Shown here: in pieces, positions 43,163-51,616 of the stretch
Layout: each line of letters starts with the position of its first letter
Numbering within the stretch: position 1 is the stretch's first letter
Assembly (NCBI RefSeq): GCF_014200595.1
Contig: NZ_JACHCG010000002.1
Span: forward strand, 186,001-250,000
Origin: Pedobacter cryoconitis
Lineage (GTDB): Bacteria; Bacteroidota; Bacteroidia; Sphingobacteriales; Sphingobacteriaceae
Length of the DNA stretch: 64,000 nucleotides
Direction: 5' to 3'
Made by a program: the position numbers and the translations under genes
Notes under the pieces: generated by a model
Databases searched by the model: none
What the model was told of the DNA's origin: nothing
What the model saw: only the letters and a program-made list of their open reading frames with translations

Positions 43163-44860
43163 ATGTACATCAGCGATAAAAATAAACAGCTCAATACTTA
43201 TGATGCCATTGTAATTGGTTCAGGAATCAGTGGAGGATGGGCTGCGATGGAACTTTGTAAAAAAGGTTTAAAGACATTGCTTTTGGAAAGAGGCCGGGAT
43301 GTGAAACATGTGGTGGATTATCCAACTGCAATGCTTAATCCATGGGATTTTAAAGCAGGCTTGAACAATACAATAAAGGACAGGGAAACTGATCCGGTTC
43401 AGAGTACCGCTTACAGCCCCGCTGATAAACATTTTTATGTAAGTGATGCTGAACATCCCTATGTACAGGAAAAGCCGTTTAACTGGTACAGAGGTTACCA
43501 GGTTGGCGGCAGATCATTAACCTGGGGCAGACAATGCTACCGGTTGAGTGATCTTGACTTTGAAGCTAATCATAAAGATGGTTTTGGTGTGGACTGGCCA
43601 ATCCGGTATAAAGATCTGGAGCAGTGGTACAGTTATGCAGAATCATTTATTGGGGTAAGCGGGAACCGGGAAAATCTGCCGCAGTTGCCGGATGGTGAAT
43701 TTTTAACACCAATGGAGCTGAATTGTATTGAAAAACATTTAGGGGATTCTATCCGCAAGCATGATGAGCACCGGTTATTAACGATTGCAAGGGTTGCTAA
43801 TTTAACCAGGGGATGGGATCACCGCGGCCCTTGTCAAAACAGGAACCTTTGTAACAGGGGATGTCCTTTCGGTGGATATTTCAGCAGTAACAGTTCGACT
43901 ATTCCTGCGGCCATGGCTACAGGTAACCTGACTTTAAGGCCATTTTCTATTGTCACTGAGCTGCTGTTTGATGAACACAAGCAAAAGGCTAAAGGGGTAC
44001 GGGTAATTGATACTTTAAGCAATGAAGTTCATGAGTTTTATGCGAAGATTGTTTTTGTCAATGCTTCTACTATTGCGACTGCGGGCTTATTACTGAATTC
44101 TGTTTCTTCGAGGTTTCCTGATGGATTCGGTAACGGAAGCGGACAGCTAGGTCATAATTTGATGGATCACCACTCTTCGGCGGGCGCGTACGGGGTACAT
44201 GAAGCTTATACCGATCAGTACTATAAAGGAAGAAGGCCTTGCGGATTTTTGATCCCGAGATACAGAAACCTTCAGGACGATAAAAGCCTGAATTTTAAAA
44301 GAGGGTATAATATCCAGGGACATGGCGAGCGTCAGGAATGGATGGATAAAGCACAAAGTATCGACGGGTTTGGCGAAGATTTCAAAGCGCAGCTCACTAC
44401 ACCAGGCCCATGGACGATCTGGATGGCCGGATGGGGGGAATGCCTGCCTTACTTTGATAATAAAGTTTCGCTGGATAACTTCCAGAAAGATAAATGGGGA
44501 CAGCCTTTACTTAAAATTGATTTTGCTTTCCGTGAAAATGAGCATAACATGATGACTGATATTCAGCAAACTTCTGCTGAAATGTTTGAAAAAGCGGGTT
44601 TCAAGAATATTGATACTTTTAATTATAACAAACCAGGCGGCTCAACCATTCATGAAATGGGAACTGCCCGTATGGGACATGACCCCAAAACATCTGTTTT
44701 AAACAAGTTTAACCAGATGCATGAGGCAAAGAATGTTTTTATTACGGATGGCAGCTGTATGACTTCTTCTGCTTGTCAGAATCCATCGTTAACTTATATG
44801 GCCTTAACTGCAAGAGCAAGTCAGTTTGCTTATGAGCAATTAAAGAAGGGTGAGTTGTAA
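43163..44860 (+). CDS. GMC-family FAD oxidoreductase
   Basis: 565 residues. FAD-binding GSGISGGWAA near residue 18 and LLERGR for the ribose; the GMC signature regions around YQVGGRSLTWGRQCYR; catalytic His in STIHEMGTARMG and a second His/Asn region in ITDGSCMTSSACQNPSLT. It lacks its own signal and should be exported folded with the Tat-bearing subunit 3. GMC dehydrogenases oxidise sugars or alcohols. Its place in the EPS operon suggests oxidation of a polymer sugar or a free sugar in the periplasm. Confidence 0.92.
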   Translation: MYISDKNKQLNTYDAIVIGSGISGGWAAMELCKKGLKTLLLERGRDVKHVVDYPTAMLNPWDFKAGLNNTIKDRETDPVQSTAYSPADKHFYVSDAEHPYVQEKPFNWYRGYQVGGRSLTWGRQCYRLSDLDFEANHKDGFGVDWPIRYKDLEQWYSYAESFIGVSGNRENLPQLPDGEFLTPMELNCIEKHLGDSIRKHDEHRLLTIARVANLTRGWDHRGPCQNRNLCNRGCPFGGYFSSNSSTIPAAMATGNLTLRPFSIVTELLFDEHKQKAKGVRVIDTLSNEVHEFYAKIVFVNASTIATAGLLLNSVSSRFPDGFGNGSGQLGHNLMDHHSSAGAYGVHEAYTDQYYKGRRPCGFLIPRYRNLQDDKSLNFKRGYNIQGHGERQEWMDKAQSIDGFGEDFKAQLTTPGPWTIWMAGWGECLPYFDNKVSLDNFQKDKWGQPLLKIDFAFRENEHNMMTDIQQTSAEMFEKAGFKNIDTFNYNKPGGSTIHEMGTARMGHDPKTSVLNKFNQMHEAKNVFITDGSCMTSSACQNPSLTYMALTARASQFAYEQLKKGEL

Positions 44861-44882
44861 GGTGGGTTATTTAAGACCCACC
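44861..44882. terminator. Short hairpin at the convergent end of the EPS operon
   Basis: GGTGGGT (44861-44867) pairs with ACCCACC (44876-44882) across 8 bases. It starts right after the GMC stop and covers the stop codon of the convergent GT8 gene, so it can act for both strands. The left arm read on the minus strand has no long T-run. Probably a compact bidirectional terminator. Confidence 0.5.
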
Positions 44883-45760
44883 AGGTTTCTGAGTTTTTCC
44901 AGAATGTTATAGAATTTCTTTAAATATCTTGAACTTTCACCAATCGGCTTGAAGTTCTTCCATGCGGTCATATTCAGGTAAGAGAAAAATATCTCTTTAT
45001 ACTTTTCACTGAACTCATAAGATTTATAAATCGGCTTTCTTCCGGTAAAGTGGATCAGGAACGGTCTTTCTTCTTCAGAGTAGGCAAAACGGTTCCAGAG
45101 TGGGTCGAGTTCCTGCCAGTGTAGTGCCAGTACGGCATTCAGCCCATATTGATCCTGGAATACGGCGTGTTTTTTATGCTGGGTAAGGCAGGTCAGTACT
45201 TTATTGGTAATGTCTGCATTTTCCCATTTATCAATATCCAGTACCATCAATCCGGCATTGAAATATTTATTATCGGCTGGTATGCCTAATTCTTCATAAT
45301 TGCTGATCCCGCCCCAACGGGTTACGACCTGGATAAACTGATCCTGAACAGCGCCAACAATGTTATTGCCCAGATCAGTATGCCATAACTTACTCACGTC
45401 TTCCAGCATAATCATATCTACATCCAGGAAGATGATTTTCTTGATATGTTTAGGGATGAAATGAGGGATGAATAACCTGGTATAAATATTTAAAGGCAGA
45501 CTGCTTTTGTCCACAGGCAGTTTCGCATCCTTAGGCAGGCATTCTGACATCGCCATCCAGTGAATGGTGGTTACTTCCTGGTTGCTGGCATTGCGTATCC
45601 TTGCCTTATTTTTTTTGGTAATGCCATCTTCTACGATAAAGAATTCCAGCTTTTCACCAGAGTGATGGTTTACCTCAATAGACTTGATTAAAGCTGCCAG
45701 TAAAATAGCATAGTGATTATCACAAACACAAATTATAGCAATAGGATCTGATTTTTCCAT
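44867..45760 (-). CDS. GT8 glycosyltransferase, copy 2 (inverted)
   Basis: 297 residues from the ATG at 45760 (an in-frame TTG lies three bases upstream). Paralogue of 39444: IAIICVCDNHYAILLAALIKS, FLDVDMIMLEDV with the DXD, KYFNAGLMVLD, FQDQYGLNAV and the C-terminal IHFTGRKPIYKSYE match in order. It should be a retaining galactosyl- or glucosyltransferase. With the next gene it repeats, in reverse orientation, the GT8/GT2 combination from the main operon. Confidence 0.9.
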   Translation of the reverse strand: MEKSDPIAIICVCDNHYAILLAALIKSIEVNHHSGEKLEFFIVEDGITKKNKARIRNASNQEVTTIHWMAMSECLPKDAKLPVDKSSLPLNIYTRLFIPHFIPKHIKKIIFLDVDMIMLEDVSKLWHTDLGNNIVGAVQDQFIQVVTRWGGISNYEELGIPADNKYFNAGLMVLDIDKWENADITNKVLTCLTQHKKHAVFQDQYGLNAVLALHWQELDPLWNRFAYSEEERPFLIHFTGRKPIYKSYEFSEKYKEIFFSYLNMTAWKNFKPIGESSRYLKKFYNILEKLRNLVGLK

Positions 45761-45820
45761 CAATTTTAACGTAGTTCTTTTTTTATAAATATATATAATT
45801 CAGGTCTGAAACCTATTTTA

Positions 45821-46612
45821 TTATTTAGTGAGCAGCTGTGCATTAAGTTTTAAAAACTTGTATTTTGCATAGAGCCATTTGGCAGCAATAAAAGGAACAC
45901 TGTTACCGCTCTTCCATGATTTTCTGAAAGTTGCTGTACTTGGTTCTTCTGCTGAATTTTCTTGTGTCAATAAACCATAATGGTCATCATAGAAAAGGCA
46001 CCTGCCTTTATTTTTGATAAAAGCAAAACTCATCTGCATTTCAGTCTGGTCACCATTCAGGCCTTCGGGGTATCTGCCAAAATCTTTAAGGAAGGTTGAT
46101 CTGCGCAAATGCGGATGGTCACCATACAGATAAAACTTCAGGTTATTGGTATACCATGGAGCCAGGTGAAATACTTTTTCAGAGAAGCCGAGCTTATAAG
46201 GTGTCATGTAAGGATAGGGCGAGTAAGAATACAAAGTGACCATATCCCATTTCTTATCCTGCTGCATAATTTGCAGGGCATCGGTGAAATGTTCAGGGAA
46301 AGTGGCCTTAGGGACGAAATCTTCCTGGATGTAAAGTGTGTATTCTGTATGAACGCTATCCTGGCCTTTGTTTATATTATTCCCCAATCCTTTATTAACT
46401 GGGGTGGTAATTAACCTGAACGTATAATCCTGCTGTAGTTTTTCGATGTACTGTAATTGACTTTTTTCGCTGCCGTCGTCAGAAATAACGATGTCATCGA
46501 AATGGCAGTTCAACTCTTTAAAAGCCTTTAGGAGCCGCTCCAGCGACTTACATCTATTGTAATGGGTAATCAGTAAAGTAACGCTTTTAAAGTGGTATGG
46601 AGTGTTCATCAT
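45821..46612 (-). CDS. GT2-like glycosyltransferase (paralogue group A, copy 3, inverted)
   Basis: 263 residues with VTLLITHYNRCKSLERLLKA, VISDDGSEKS, NKGLGNNINKG, QEDFVPKATF and YGDHPHLRRSTFLKDFGRYP. It is first of a two-gene minus-strand operon with the GT8 copy (60-bp gap). The similarity to 38632 and 40337 points to duplication within the locus. The start has two ATGs in a row (46612 and 46609). Confidence 0.85.
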   Translation of the reverse strand: MMNTPYHFKSVTLLITHYNRCKSLERLLKAFKELNCHFDDIVISDDGSEKSQLQYIEKLQQDYTFRLITTPVNKGLGNNINKGQDSVHTEYTLYIQEDFVPKATFPEHFTDALQIMQQDKKWDMVTLYSYSPYPYMTPYKLGFSEKVFHLAPWYTNNLKFYLYGDHPHLRRSTFLKDFGRYPEGLNGDQTEMQMSFAFIKNKGRCLFYDDHYGLLTQENSAEEPSTATFRKSWKSGNSVPFIAAKWLYAKYKFLKLNAQLLTK

Positions 46613-46680
46613 CTATTAATTGCCCGGCTAATGAATATAAATGTAATAAGTTTGTTTGACAACTAGGCAGATAGAGTGCC

Positions 46681-46716
46681 AAAAAAAAATCTCAGTTCAT
46701 AAGAAGCTGAGATTTT
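46681..46716 (-). terminator. Strong intrinsic terminator after the beta-helix gene
   Basis: On the minus strand, AAAATCTCAG pairs with CTGAGATTTT over an 11-base loop, followed immediately by a T-run (the nine A at 46681-46689 on the + strand). It lies 18 bp after the stop of the beta-helix lipoprotein. This is the clearest rho-independent terminator in the window. Confidence 0.85.
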
Positions 46717-46733
46717 AATTTATATTTTTTTGC

Positions 46734-48113
46734 TTATTCAACTGCGCCTATAGAAGGAGAGGTCAGGCTTCTTGGTTTGCCATAGAAATCGGTAATGACA
46801 AATGGTGTTGGTCTGCCCTTATATTTTGCAGGTGAGTTGCTGGTTAAATTCAGTGAAGTCTGATCTGTAATCCCGTCTTGTCCGGAAGTTTCATTGTATA
46901 GATTATACGAAGTGTTTGGAATAACTTCAGCCCATTGTAAAGCGATCAGTTTTTGGTTTGGCAGGAAATTGAAGCCAAGGTTATTGTAAACATCAACTTT
47001 ACCACCCGACATACCGTAGACGTCAACTACCGCTGCCTGCCAGTCATTAGACAGGTTTAAATTACCACAGGTATTGTTGAAGACAATTGCATTGGTATAG
47101 GTTGTCACTCCTGATGTAATCCGATCGGCATAAGCCTGAACTTCAAAGCCTGAATATTTGCGGGAGTTTAAAACGATGTTATTGTAAATCAGGATGTCTT
47201 TTGGAGTACTGCCAACGGTATGGCCCCAGGCACGGATTGCATTTCCCTGGTGATTGGTAACCATGTTGTTATGAAACCTTCCGTTTCCTGCGATCTGAAA
47301 AATACCGTTATGGTTATTGTTGCTGGTATTGATGTTGTTGATTTTGTTATTGTGGATGTTATAGTTTTCTGCATTTCCCATAAAAACCACTGTGCCTACA
47401 TCAGGAGAGTTCTGGAAGTCAATGTTAGCGACTTCAATGTTCTTCACTAAACCATAAACAACTCCGCCCTGAATATATCCTCCGGTAGTCAGGAACTGAG
47501 CTGTATTGTCACAGGACATATTCAGGAATCTAAGATCTTTAGAGTAAGAATCTTCTGTTCCTTTATAAACGTCGTTGTATTTAAAGGTGATATCTAAATC
47601 ACCAATATTTTTAAAAGCTGCGTATTGAAAAGTGAAATTGTTCAGTGTACCGGTAATCACTACTGCTCTGTAGGAGTTGTCTCTGAATGAAAATCCCTTA
47701 GCAATTCCTGGAGTTCCGTCTCCGGATATATATACATTTTTTAAGTTTTCAAGAGACATGGCATTATAATTCCCTGCAAGTTCTACAAGCCCGTCATTTT
47801 TGAAGGTAATCGGGCATCCGTCGGCGGATATTACATTCTTGATATTGATAGAAGTATAGTTTCCTCCTTTGATTTTAATCAGGTCATTACATTGTACGGC
47901 AAACGTAGCGCCGTCAAAATTTAAAACTCCTGAACCTGTACCAATATTAACTGTTCTTTTATAAACAATTGGTAATGGCGCTTTGCTGGTATCAGCTCCT
48001 GATCCGGGAACAATCACCGAGATATCAGGGTTTTCAATAATATTCTTTTTGCAAGAGGCTAATAAGAAAATTGAAGAAATAGAGAAGAGGAATATAATTG
48101 ATAATGTTCTCAT
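46734..48113 (-). CDS. Parallel beta-helix lipoprotein (pectate-lyase-like fold)
   Basis: 459 residues from ATG 48113; a longer frame begins 45 bases upstream but would bury the signal peptide. Lipobox FLLASC (Cys21). The body consists of short strands and N-rich turns (YNIHNNKINNINTSNNNHN, FHNNMVTNHQGNAIRAWG, ILIYNNIVLNS), the look of right-handed parallel beta-helix repeats. Such proteins are often polysaccharide lyases or epimerases, but many are only binders, and I see no certain active site. It sits alone between EPS glycosyltransferases and may act on the exported polymer. Confidence 0.82.
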   Translation of the reverse strand: MRTLSIIFLFSISSIFLLASCKKNIIENPDISVIVPGSGADTSKAPLPIVYKRTVNIGTGSGVLNFDGATFAVQCNDLIKIKGGNYTSINIKNVISADGCPITFKNDGLVELAGNYNAMSLENLKNVYISGDGTPGIAKGFSFRDNSYRAVVITGTLNNFTFQYAAFKNIGDLDITFKYNDVYKGTEDSYSKDLRFLNMSCDNTAQFLTTGGYIQGGVVYGLVKNIEVANIDFQNSPDVGTVVFMGNAENYNIHNNKINNINTSNNNHNGIFQIAGNGRFHNNMVTNHQGNAIRAWGHTVGSTPKDILIYNNIVLNSRKYSGFEVQAYADRITSGVTTYTNAIVFNNTCGNLNLSNDWQAAVVDVYGMSGGKVDVYNNLGFNFLPNQKLIALQWAEVIPNTSYNLYNETSGQDGITDQTSLNLTSNSPAKYKGRPTPFVITDFYGKPRSLTSPSIGAVE

Positions 48114-48514
48114 TTTTAGTGGGATAGTTTTGTCCGTTATTTTTTCAACTTGATGCATAGATACACATATTATTTATAATCCTAGAATATTATTTAGAAA
48201 AACGGGGAAATTTGGGTAATTATTTCCCGATTTACATTGGTTAATGTAAATTGATTAACCAGTTGGAAACGCGTGGAAATAATTAATGACAAAATAGGTT
48301 GAGGTTGCTAAATCGAAAAGTACTGCCGTCAGCATTAAATTTGATAGCTATTGATTTATCAGGTACTGATTATCAGTCATTTTTACCGGATATAGAATAA
48401 TCATTTTTATTTATGATTAGTTTTGCACTATTTTAGAGCTCTCTTTAGATCAATACAGCTAATGAAAAATGTAACGCAATGCGGGTTTATAATTGGGGTT
48501 AATTTAATTTTTCT
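48114..48514. promoter_or_regulatory. 401-bp divergent region with several inverted repeats
   Basis: It separates the beta-helix gene (-) and a GT14 gene (+). Inverted repeats seen: GGGAAAT/ATTTCCC (48205-48211 and 48222-48228), TGGTTAAT/ATTAACCA (48238-48245 and 48254-48261), and the 13-bp palindrome ACTGATTATCAGT (48365-48377). TAGTTTTG at 48418-48425 matches the Bacteroidota -7 consensus TAnnTTTG but no good -33 box precedes it. The region probably carries two promoters under shared control. Confidence 0.5.
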
Positions 48515-49381
48515 ATGCGTATAGCACATATCATAATTGCTCATAAAAATCCGGAGCAGTTAAACCGTCTTTTGCTAAAGATGCAGCATCCTGATTTTGA
48601 TTTTTATATCCACGTGGATAAAAAGGTTGATATTAAACCCTATGAATTTATGGGTGCTATTCAGGGGGTCAGATTTATACAGCACAGGTCAATTTGTAAT
48701 TGGGGAGGGTATAGTACGCTTCAGGCAATGATGAGTTCCCTCAAAGAAGTGTTGCTGAATGAGACAGAGTATGGGTTTTATAACTTATTAAGTGCCCAGG
48801 ATTATCCGTTGAAAAGCAATGATGAGATCAATGATTTCTTTCAGCAAAATAAAGATAAGTCATTTATCTATTATGAAGCTGAAGATTCCAGGTGGTGGGA
48901 AGGGGCTGTGTATAGATTTCAGCGTTATCATTTGACTGACTTTAATTTCAGTGGTAAGTTCTTTATCGAAAATATGCTGAATAAAATACTTCCCGTGCGT
49001 AAATTCCCATTGGCGATGAAATTATACGGAGGAAGTAAGTCGAGCTGGTGGAGTATTAATAAAAAATGTGCGGTCTATCTTGCCAATTATTTTGATACAG
49101 AACATAAGATCAAAAAGTTTCTGAAGTTTTGCTGGGGAACAGATGAGTTTGTAATCCCGACGATATTAATGAACTCACCACTAAAGGATTATATTGTCAA
49201 TGATAACTTACGTTATATAGATTTTCCGGATGGTATGGCGAACCCCAGGATTCTAAGACTGGCAGATCTGGATAAAATGCTTTCTTCTAACATGCTTTTC
49301 GCCAGGAAGTTTGATACTGGTATAGATATTGATATTTTAGCTGCAATTGATGAACATACCTCCCAAATTAACCGGGCTTAG
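48515..49381 (+). CDS. GT14 beta-1,6-N-acetylglucosaminyltransferase-like protein, copy 1
   Basis: 288 residues of the core-2/I-branching family. IAHIIIAHKNPEQLNRLL, FDFYIHVDKK, YGFYNLLSAQDYPLKS and DSRWWEG are the conserved blocks. A cysteine-containing CWGTDEFVIPT marks the C-terminal acceptor side. Bacterial relatives include xylosyl- and GlcNAc-transferases acting on surface glycans. A paralogue on the other strand lies at 51600. Its 3' end overlaps the following gene. Confidence 0.9.
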   Translation: MRIAHIIIAHKNPEQLNRLLLKMQHPDFDFYIHVDKKVDIKPYEFMGAIQGVRFIQHRSICNWGGYSTLQAMMSSLKEVLLNETEYGFYNLLSAQDYPLKSNDEINDFFQQNKDKSFIYYEAEDSRWWEGAVYRFQRYHLTDFNFSGKFFIENMLNKILPVRKFPLAMKLYGGSKSSWWSINKKCAVYLANYFDTEHKIKKFLKFCWGTDEFVIPTILMNSPLKDYIVNDNLRYIDFPDGMANPRILRLADLDKMLSSNMLFARKFDTGIDIDILAAIDEHTSQINRA

Positions 49382-50372
49382 CCCTGATCAGAATTTAGTC
49401 TTTCTTTCTTATGGTGCTGAGTCTGAATTTCGCAGAGCTATCTTTAGTATTTTAAGTTTTTACGCCTGGGCAGCTGCCAGTGAGCTCAAACGGACAAGAA
49501 TTCTTGTTTATACCGATCAGCCCCATTTTTTTCAGACTTATCTGGATCAGCCTGAAATTGAATATGTGCTCATGACCCCTGCGGTGATGGAAGAGATGTT
49601 AGGTGGAACGGTATTTTACCATCGCCGGAAAATCGCTTCCATTGATATGACTTTTAAGAAGTATCCGCAGGACAATGTAATTTTTATTGATTCAGATACT
49701 TTTTTTACCGGGGATGCGGCCACGCTTTTGCAAGGAATAACTAAAGATCAGGCTTTTATGCACAAACGTGAATATACGTTTGAACAGGGGCTGGGTATCT
49801 TTAAGAGTTTTAATGAGGGTGAATTTCCCCAGGCATTTATTGACTATATCTCTGACCGCGATCTGATTATTGGCGGGAAACCGGAAAGATTTACCAGACA
49901 TGATTATGGCTGGAATTCGGGTGTACTGGGGTTACACAGCAGTTTTGCGGAATATATGCCTGATGTATTCAGGTTAAATGATGAGTTCTATGAGAACTCC
50001 CGCTGGTTTATCAGTGAACAGATTGCTTTTTCATTAATCTTACAGCGCAGAAAGGTTTTAAAAGAGGCAGATGCGTTTGTAATGCATTATTGGGGTAAGC
50101 GTCAGAAGGTGATGCTGGATAAGTTGCTCACGGACTTCTTAAGCCGTTATAACCTGGCCGGGTTAAAAGATAAAACGCTGATCAAAAAAACAACAGCCAG
50201 GTGGAAGTTCAAAGTTGAAGTTGATATCATTCAGGAACAGGCAGCAATTGCACTTTCTTTAGGTTCCTGGTTATATGGGCTGAAAAAGAGTGCTCAGGTA
50301 CTGCTTAAAGATCCTTTTAACTTTCTTTTATACAAAGAGTTAATTACAGCAGCAAGCTCAAAAAGAAAATAA
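49350..50372 (+). CDS. GT-A glycosyltransferase of unassigned family
   Basis: 340 residues from the ATG at 49350, overlapping the GT14 gene by 32 bp; an in-frame TTG lies three bases before. VFLSYGAESEFRRAIFSILS opens the fold, YTDQPHFF follows, and the metal site is IFIDSDTFF. A conserved NSGVLGLHSSF and a late MHYWGKRQK suggest a GT8- or GT77-like retaining enzyme. No membrane helix. It is coupled to GT14 copy 1, so the two probably act in turn on one glycan. Confidence 0.82.
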   Translation: MNIPPKLTGLSPDQNLVFLSYGAESEFRRAIFSILSFYAWAAASELKRTRILVYTDQPHFFQTYLDQPEIEYVLMTPAVMEEMLGGTVFYHRRKIASIDMTFKKYPQDNVIFIDSDTFFTGDAATLLQGITKDQAFMHKREYTFEQGLGIFKSFNEGEFPQAFIDYISDRDLIIGGKPERFTRHDYGWNSGVLGLHSSFAEYMPDVFRLNDEFYENSRWFISEQIAFSLILQRRKVLKEADAFVMHYWGKRQKVMLDKLLTDFLSRYNLAGLKDKTLIKKTTARWKFKVEVDIIQEQAAIALSLGSWLYGLKKSAQVLLKDPFNFLLYKELITAASSKRK

Positions 50373-50379
50373 CAGGCTA

Positions 50380-51192
50380 TTACGGCCTGATTTTCCACAA
50401 TGAGCCTTCGTATCTGAATGGTTTGAACTGTACATAATACTTTTCATTGGCAGCTATGAAATCGTATGCTTTCTCATAATTTTCACAGAGCTTATCCTGG
50501 ATTTTGACCCTGCTAAAGAAATAGCAAGGATAGGAGGCTTCAATCCCATAAAATACAGGGGGAACATGTTGTATAGTGATCCTGTCAGTATTGCTATTGT
50601 TATAACCCACATAATCCAGCATAATATAGGGGATCCCGGTTTCCTTAACCTCATCCAGCAATTGATATGGTTTGTCAATATATTGCAGCACACTACAGAT
50701 CAGAAAGAGCTGGGGCTTGTTTTCTGCCATACACTCCTGAATGCTGCTGTAGAATTTTATGTGTTCATTTTCAAAGTGTTTCTTTCCTGCTTCCACGAAC
50801 TTTGGTTGTTCGATAATGCACCACTTTAATTTCTTTAAATGTTTAAGGTAAGGATAGTTTTGATAATAGGTAGTGCCCAAAGAGCCGCCAAAGTCGATGA
50901 CAGTCAGCTCGTTATCATGGGTGGAAGCAATGTATAGCAGTGTCTTTAACAAAGGGAAATTCATCTGAACGGTATCATAGGCAATCCCGTCCCGCTCATA
51001 AGCAATCTCTTTATTTTTAACCTGGTAAGTCGTTTCAATGATCCGGTTCAGGATATGATCTTCATCGTAACCTTTACATTTCTCTTTAGCCTGTTCATAG
51101 GTCTTGTAATTACCTTTCCAGCCGTATTTAAAACTATACCATCTTAAAGTATTCACAATAGGAGGGGCAAGTTCTTTCAATAAATAGAACAT
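50380..51192 (-). CDS. TIGR04325-type methyltransferase
   Basis: 270 residues. The SAM-binding region is VIDFGGSLGTTYYQNYPYL, with IEQPKFVEAGKKHF as the second motif and ICSVLQYIDKPYQLLDEV as the post-II segment. This type of methyltransferase is found mainly in polysaccharide clusters of Gram-negative bacteria. It probably methylates a sugar hydroxyl or phosphate of the repeat unit. Its 3' end converges on the preceding GT gene with 7 bp between them; no convincing terminator there. Confidence 0.88.
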   Translation of the reverse strand: MFYLLKELAPPIVNTLRWYSFKYGWKGNYKTYEQAKEKCKGYDEDHILNRIIETTYQVKNKEIAYERDGIAYDTVQMNFPLLKTLLYIASTHDNELTVIDFGGSLGTTYYQNYPYLKHLKKLKWCIIEQPKFVEAGKKHFENEHIKFYSSIQECMAENKPQLFLICSVLQYIDKPYQLLDEVKETGIPYIMLDYVGYNNSNTDRITIQHVPPVFYGIEASYPCYFFSRVKIQDKLCENYEKAYDFIAANEKYYVQFKPFRYEGSLWKIRP

Positions 51193-51244
51193 CCTTCGTT
51201 ATTTTAAATTTTCTTCAAATGGACGGTTGAGTATTTTCAGGCTT

Positions 51245-51616
51245 TCATATGGAATCATAAGGCTCATAGATATAGTCTTTAGGATCAAATGCGGTAGAGG
51301 CCAGCACTAAAAGAATTGCATCTGCTGAAAAATCATGCATCACATGCCAGTCTTCGGGTAATAACATCAAGCATTTTTCAGGACTGTCTAAATCAAATAT
51401 TTCTGTCTTTTTCCCGTTGTTGTTGGTGATTTTGCAGGATCCTTTGATACAGATAGCCGCCTGGTGGGTTTCATGATGTCTGTGACCTCCGCGATCAGTG
51501 TCATCCACAGAGTAGATGTAGAATAATCTTTTAATTTCGAAAGGAACAATATTATCAAGCACTGTCAAAATGCCTCTGCTATCTTTAAAAGTTTGTATAT
51601 TAAGTATGTGCGCCAT
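51245..51616 (-). CDS. FdtA/QdtA-type sugar 3,4-ketoisomerase (cupin)
   Basis: 123 residues, a single cupin. DSRGILTVLDNIVPFEIKR is the family start, and the active-site His residues lie in GGHRHHETHQAAICIKG. Known members convert dTDP-4-keto-6-deoxyglucose to the 3-keto sugar for dTDP-Fuc3NAc or dTDP-Qui3NAc. In the window I find neither the partner aminotransferase nor dTDP-glucose synthesis genes, so the rest of that route must be elsewhere or the substrate differs. It overlaps the GT14 gene by 17 bp. Confidence 0.85.
   Translation of the reverse strand: MAHILNIQTFKDSRGILTVLDNIVPFEIKRLFYIYSVDDTDRGGHRHHETHQAAICIKGSCKITNNNGKKTEIFDLDSPEKCLMLLPEDWHVMHDFSADAILLVLASTAFDPKDYIYEPYDSI

Noticed and set aside
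48462..48524. 20-residue leader peptide before the GT14 gene
   Set aside because: A short frame (MKNVTQCGF...) overlaps the GT14 start, but nothing beyond chance supports it.
50373..50400. Terminator between the convergent GT and methyltransferase genes
   Set aside because: Only a 5-bp CAGGC/GCCTG stem with no T-run; too weak to annotate.
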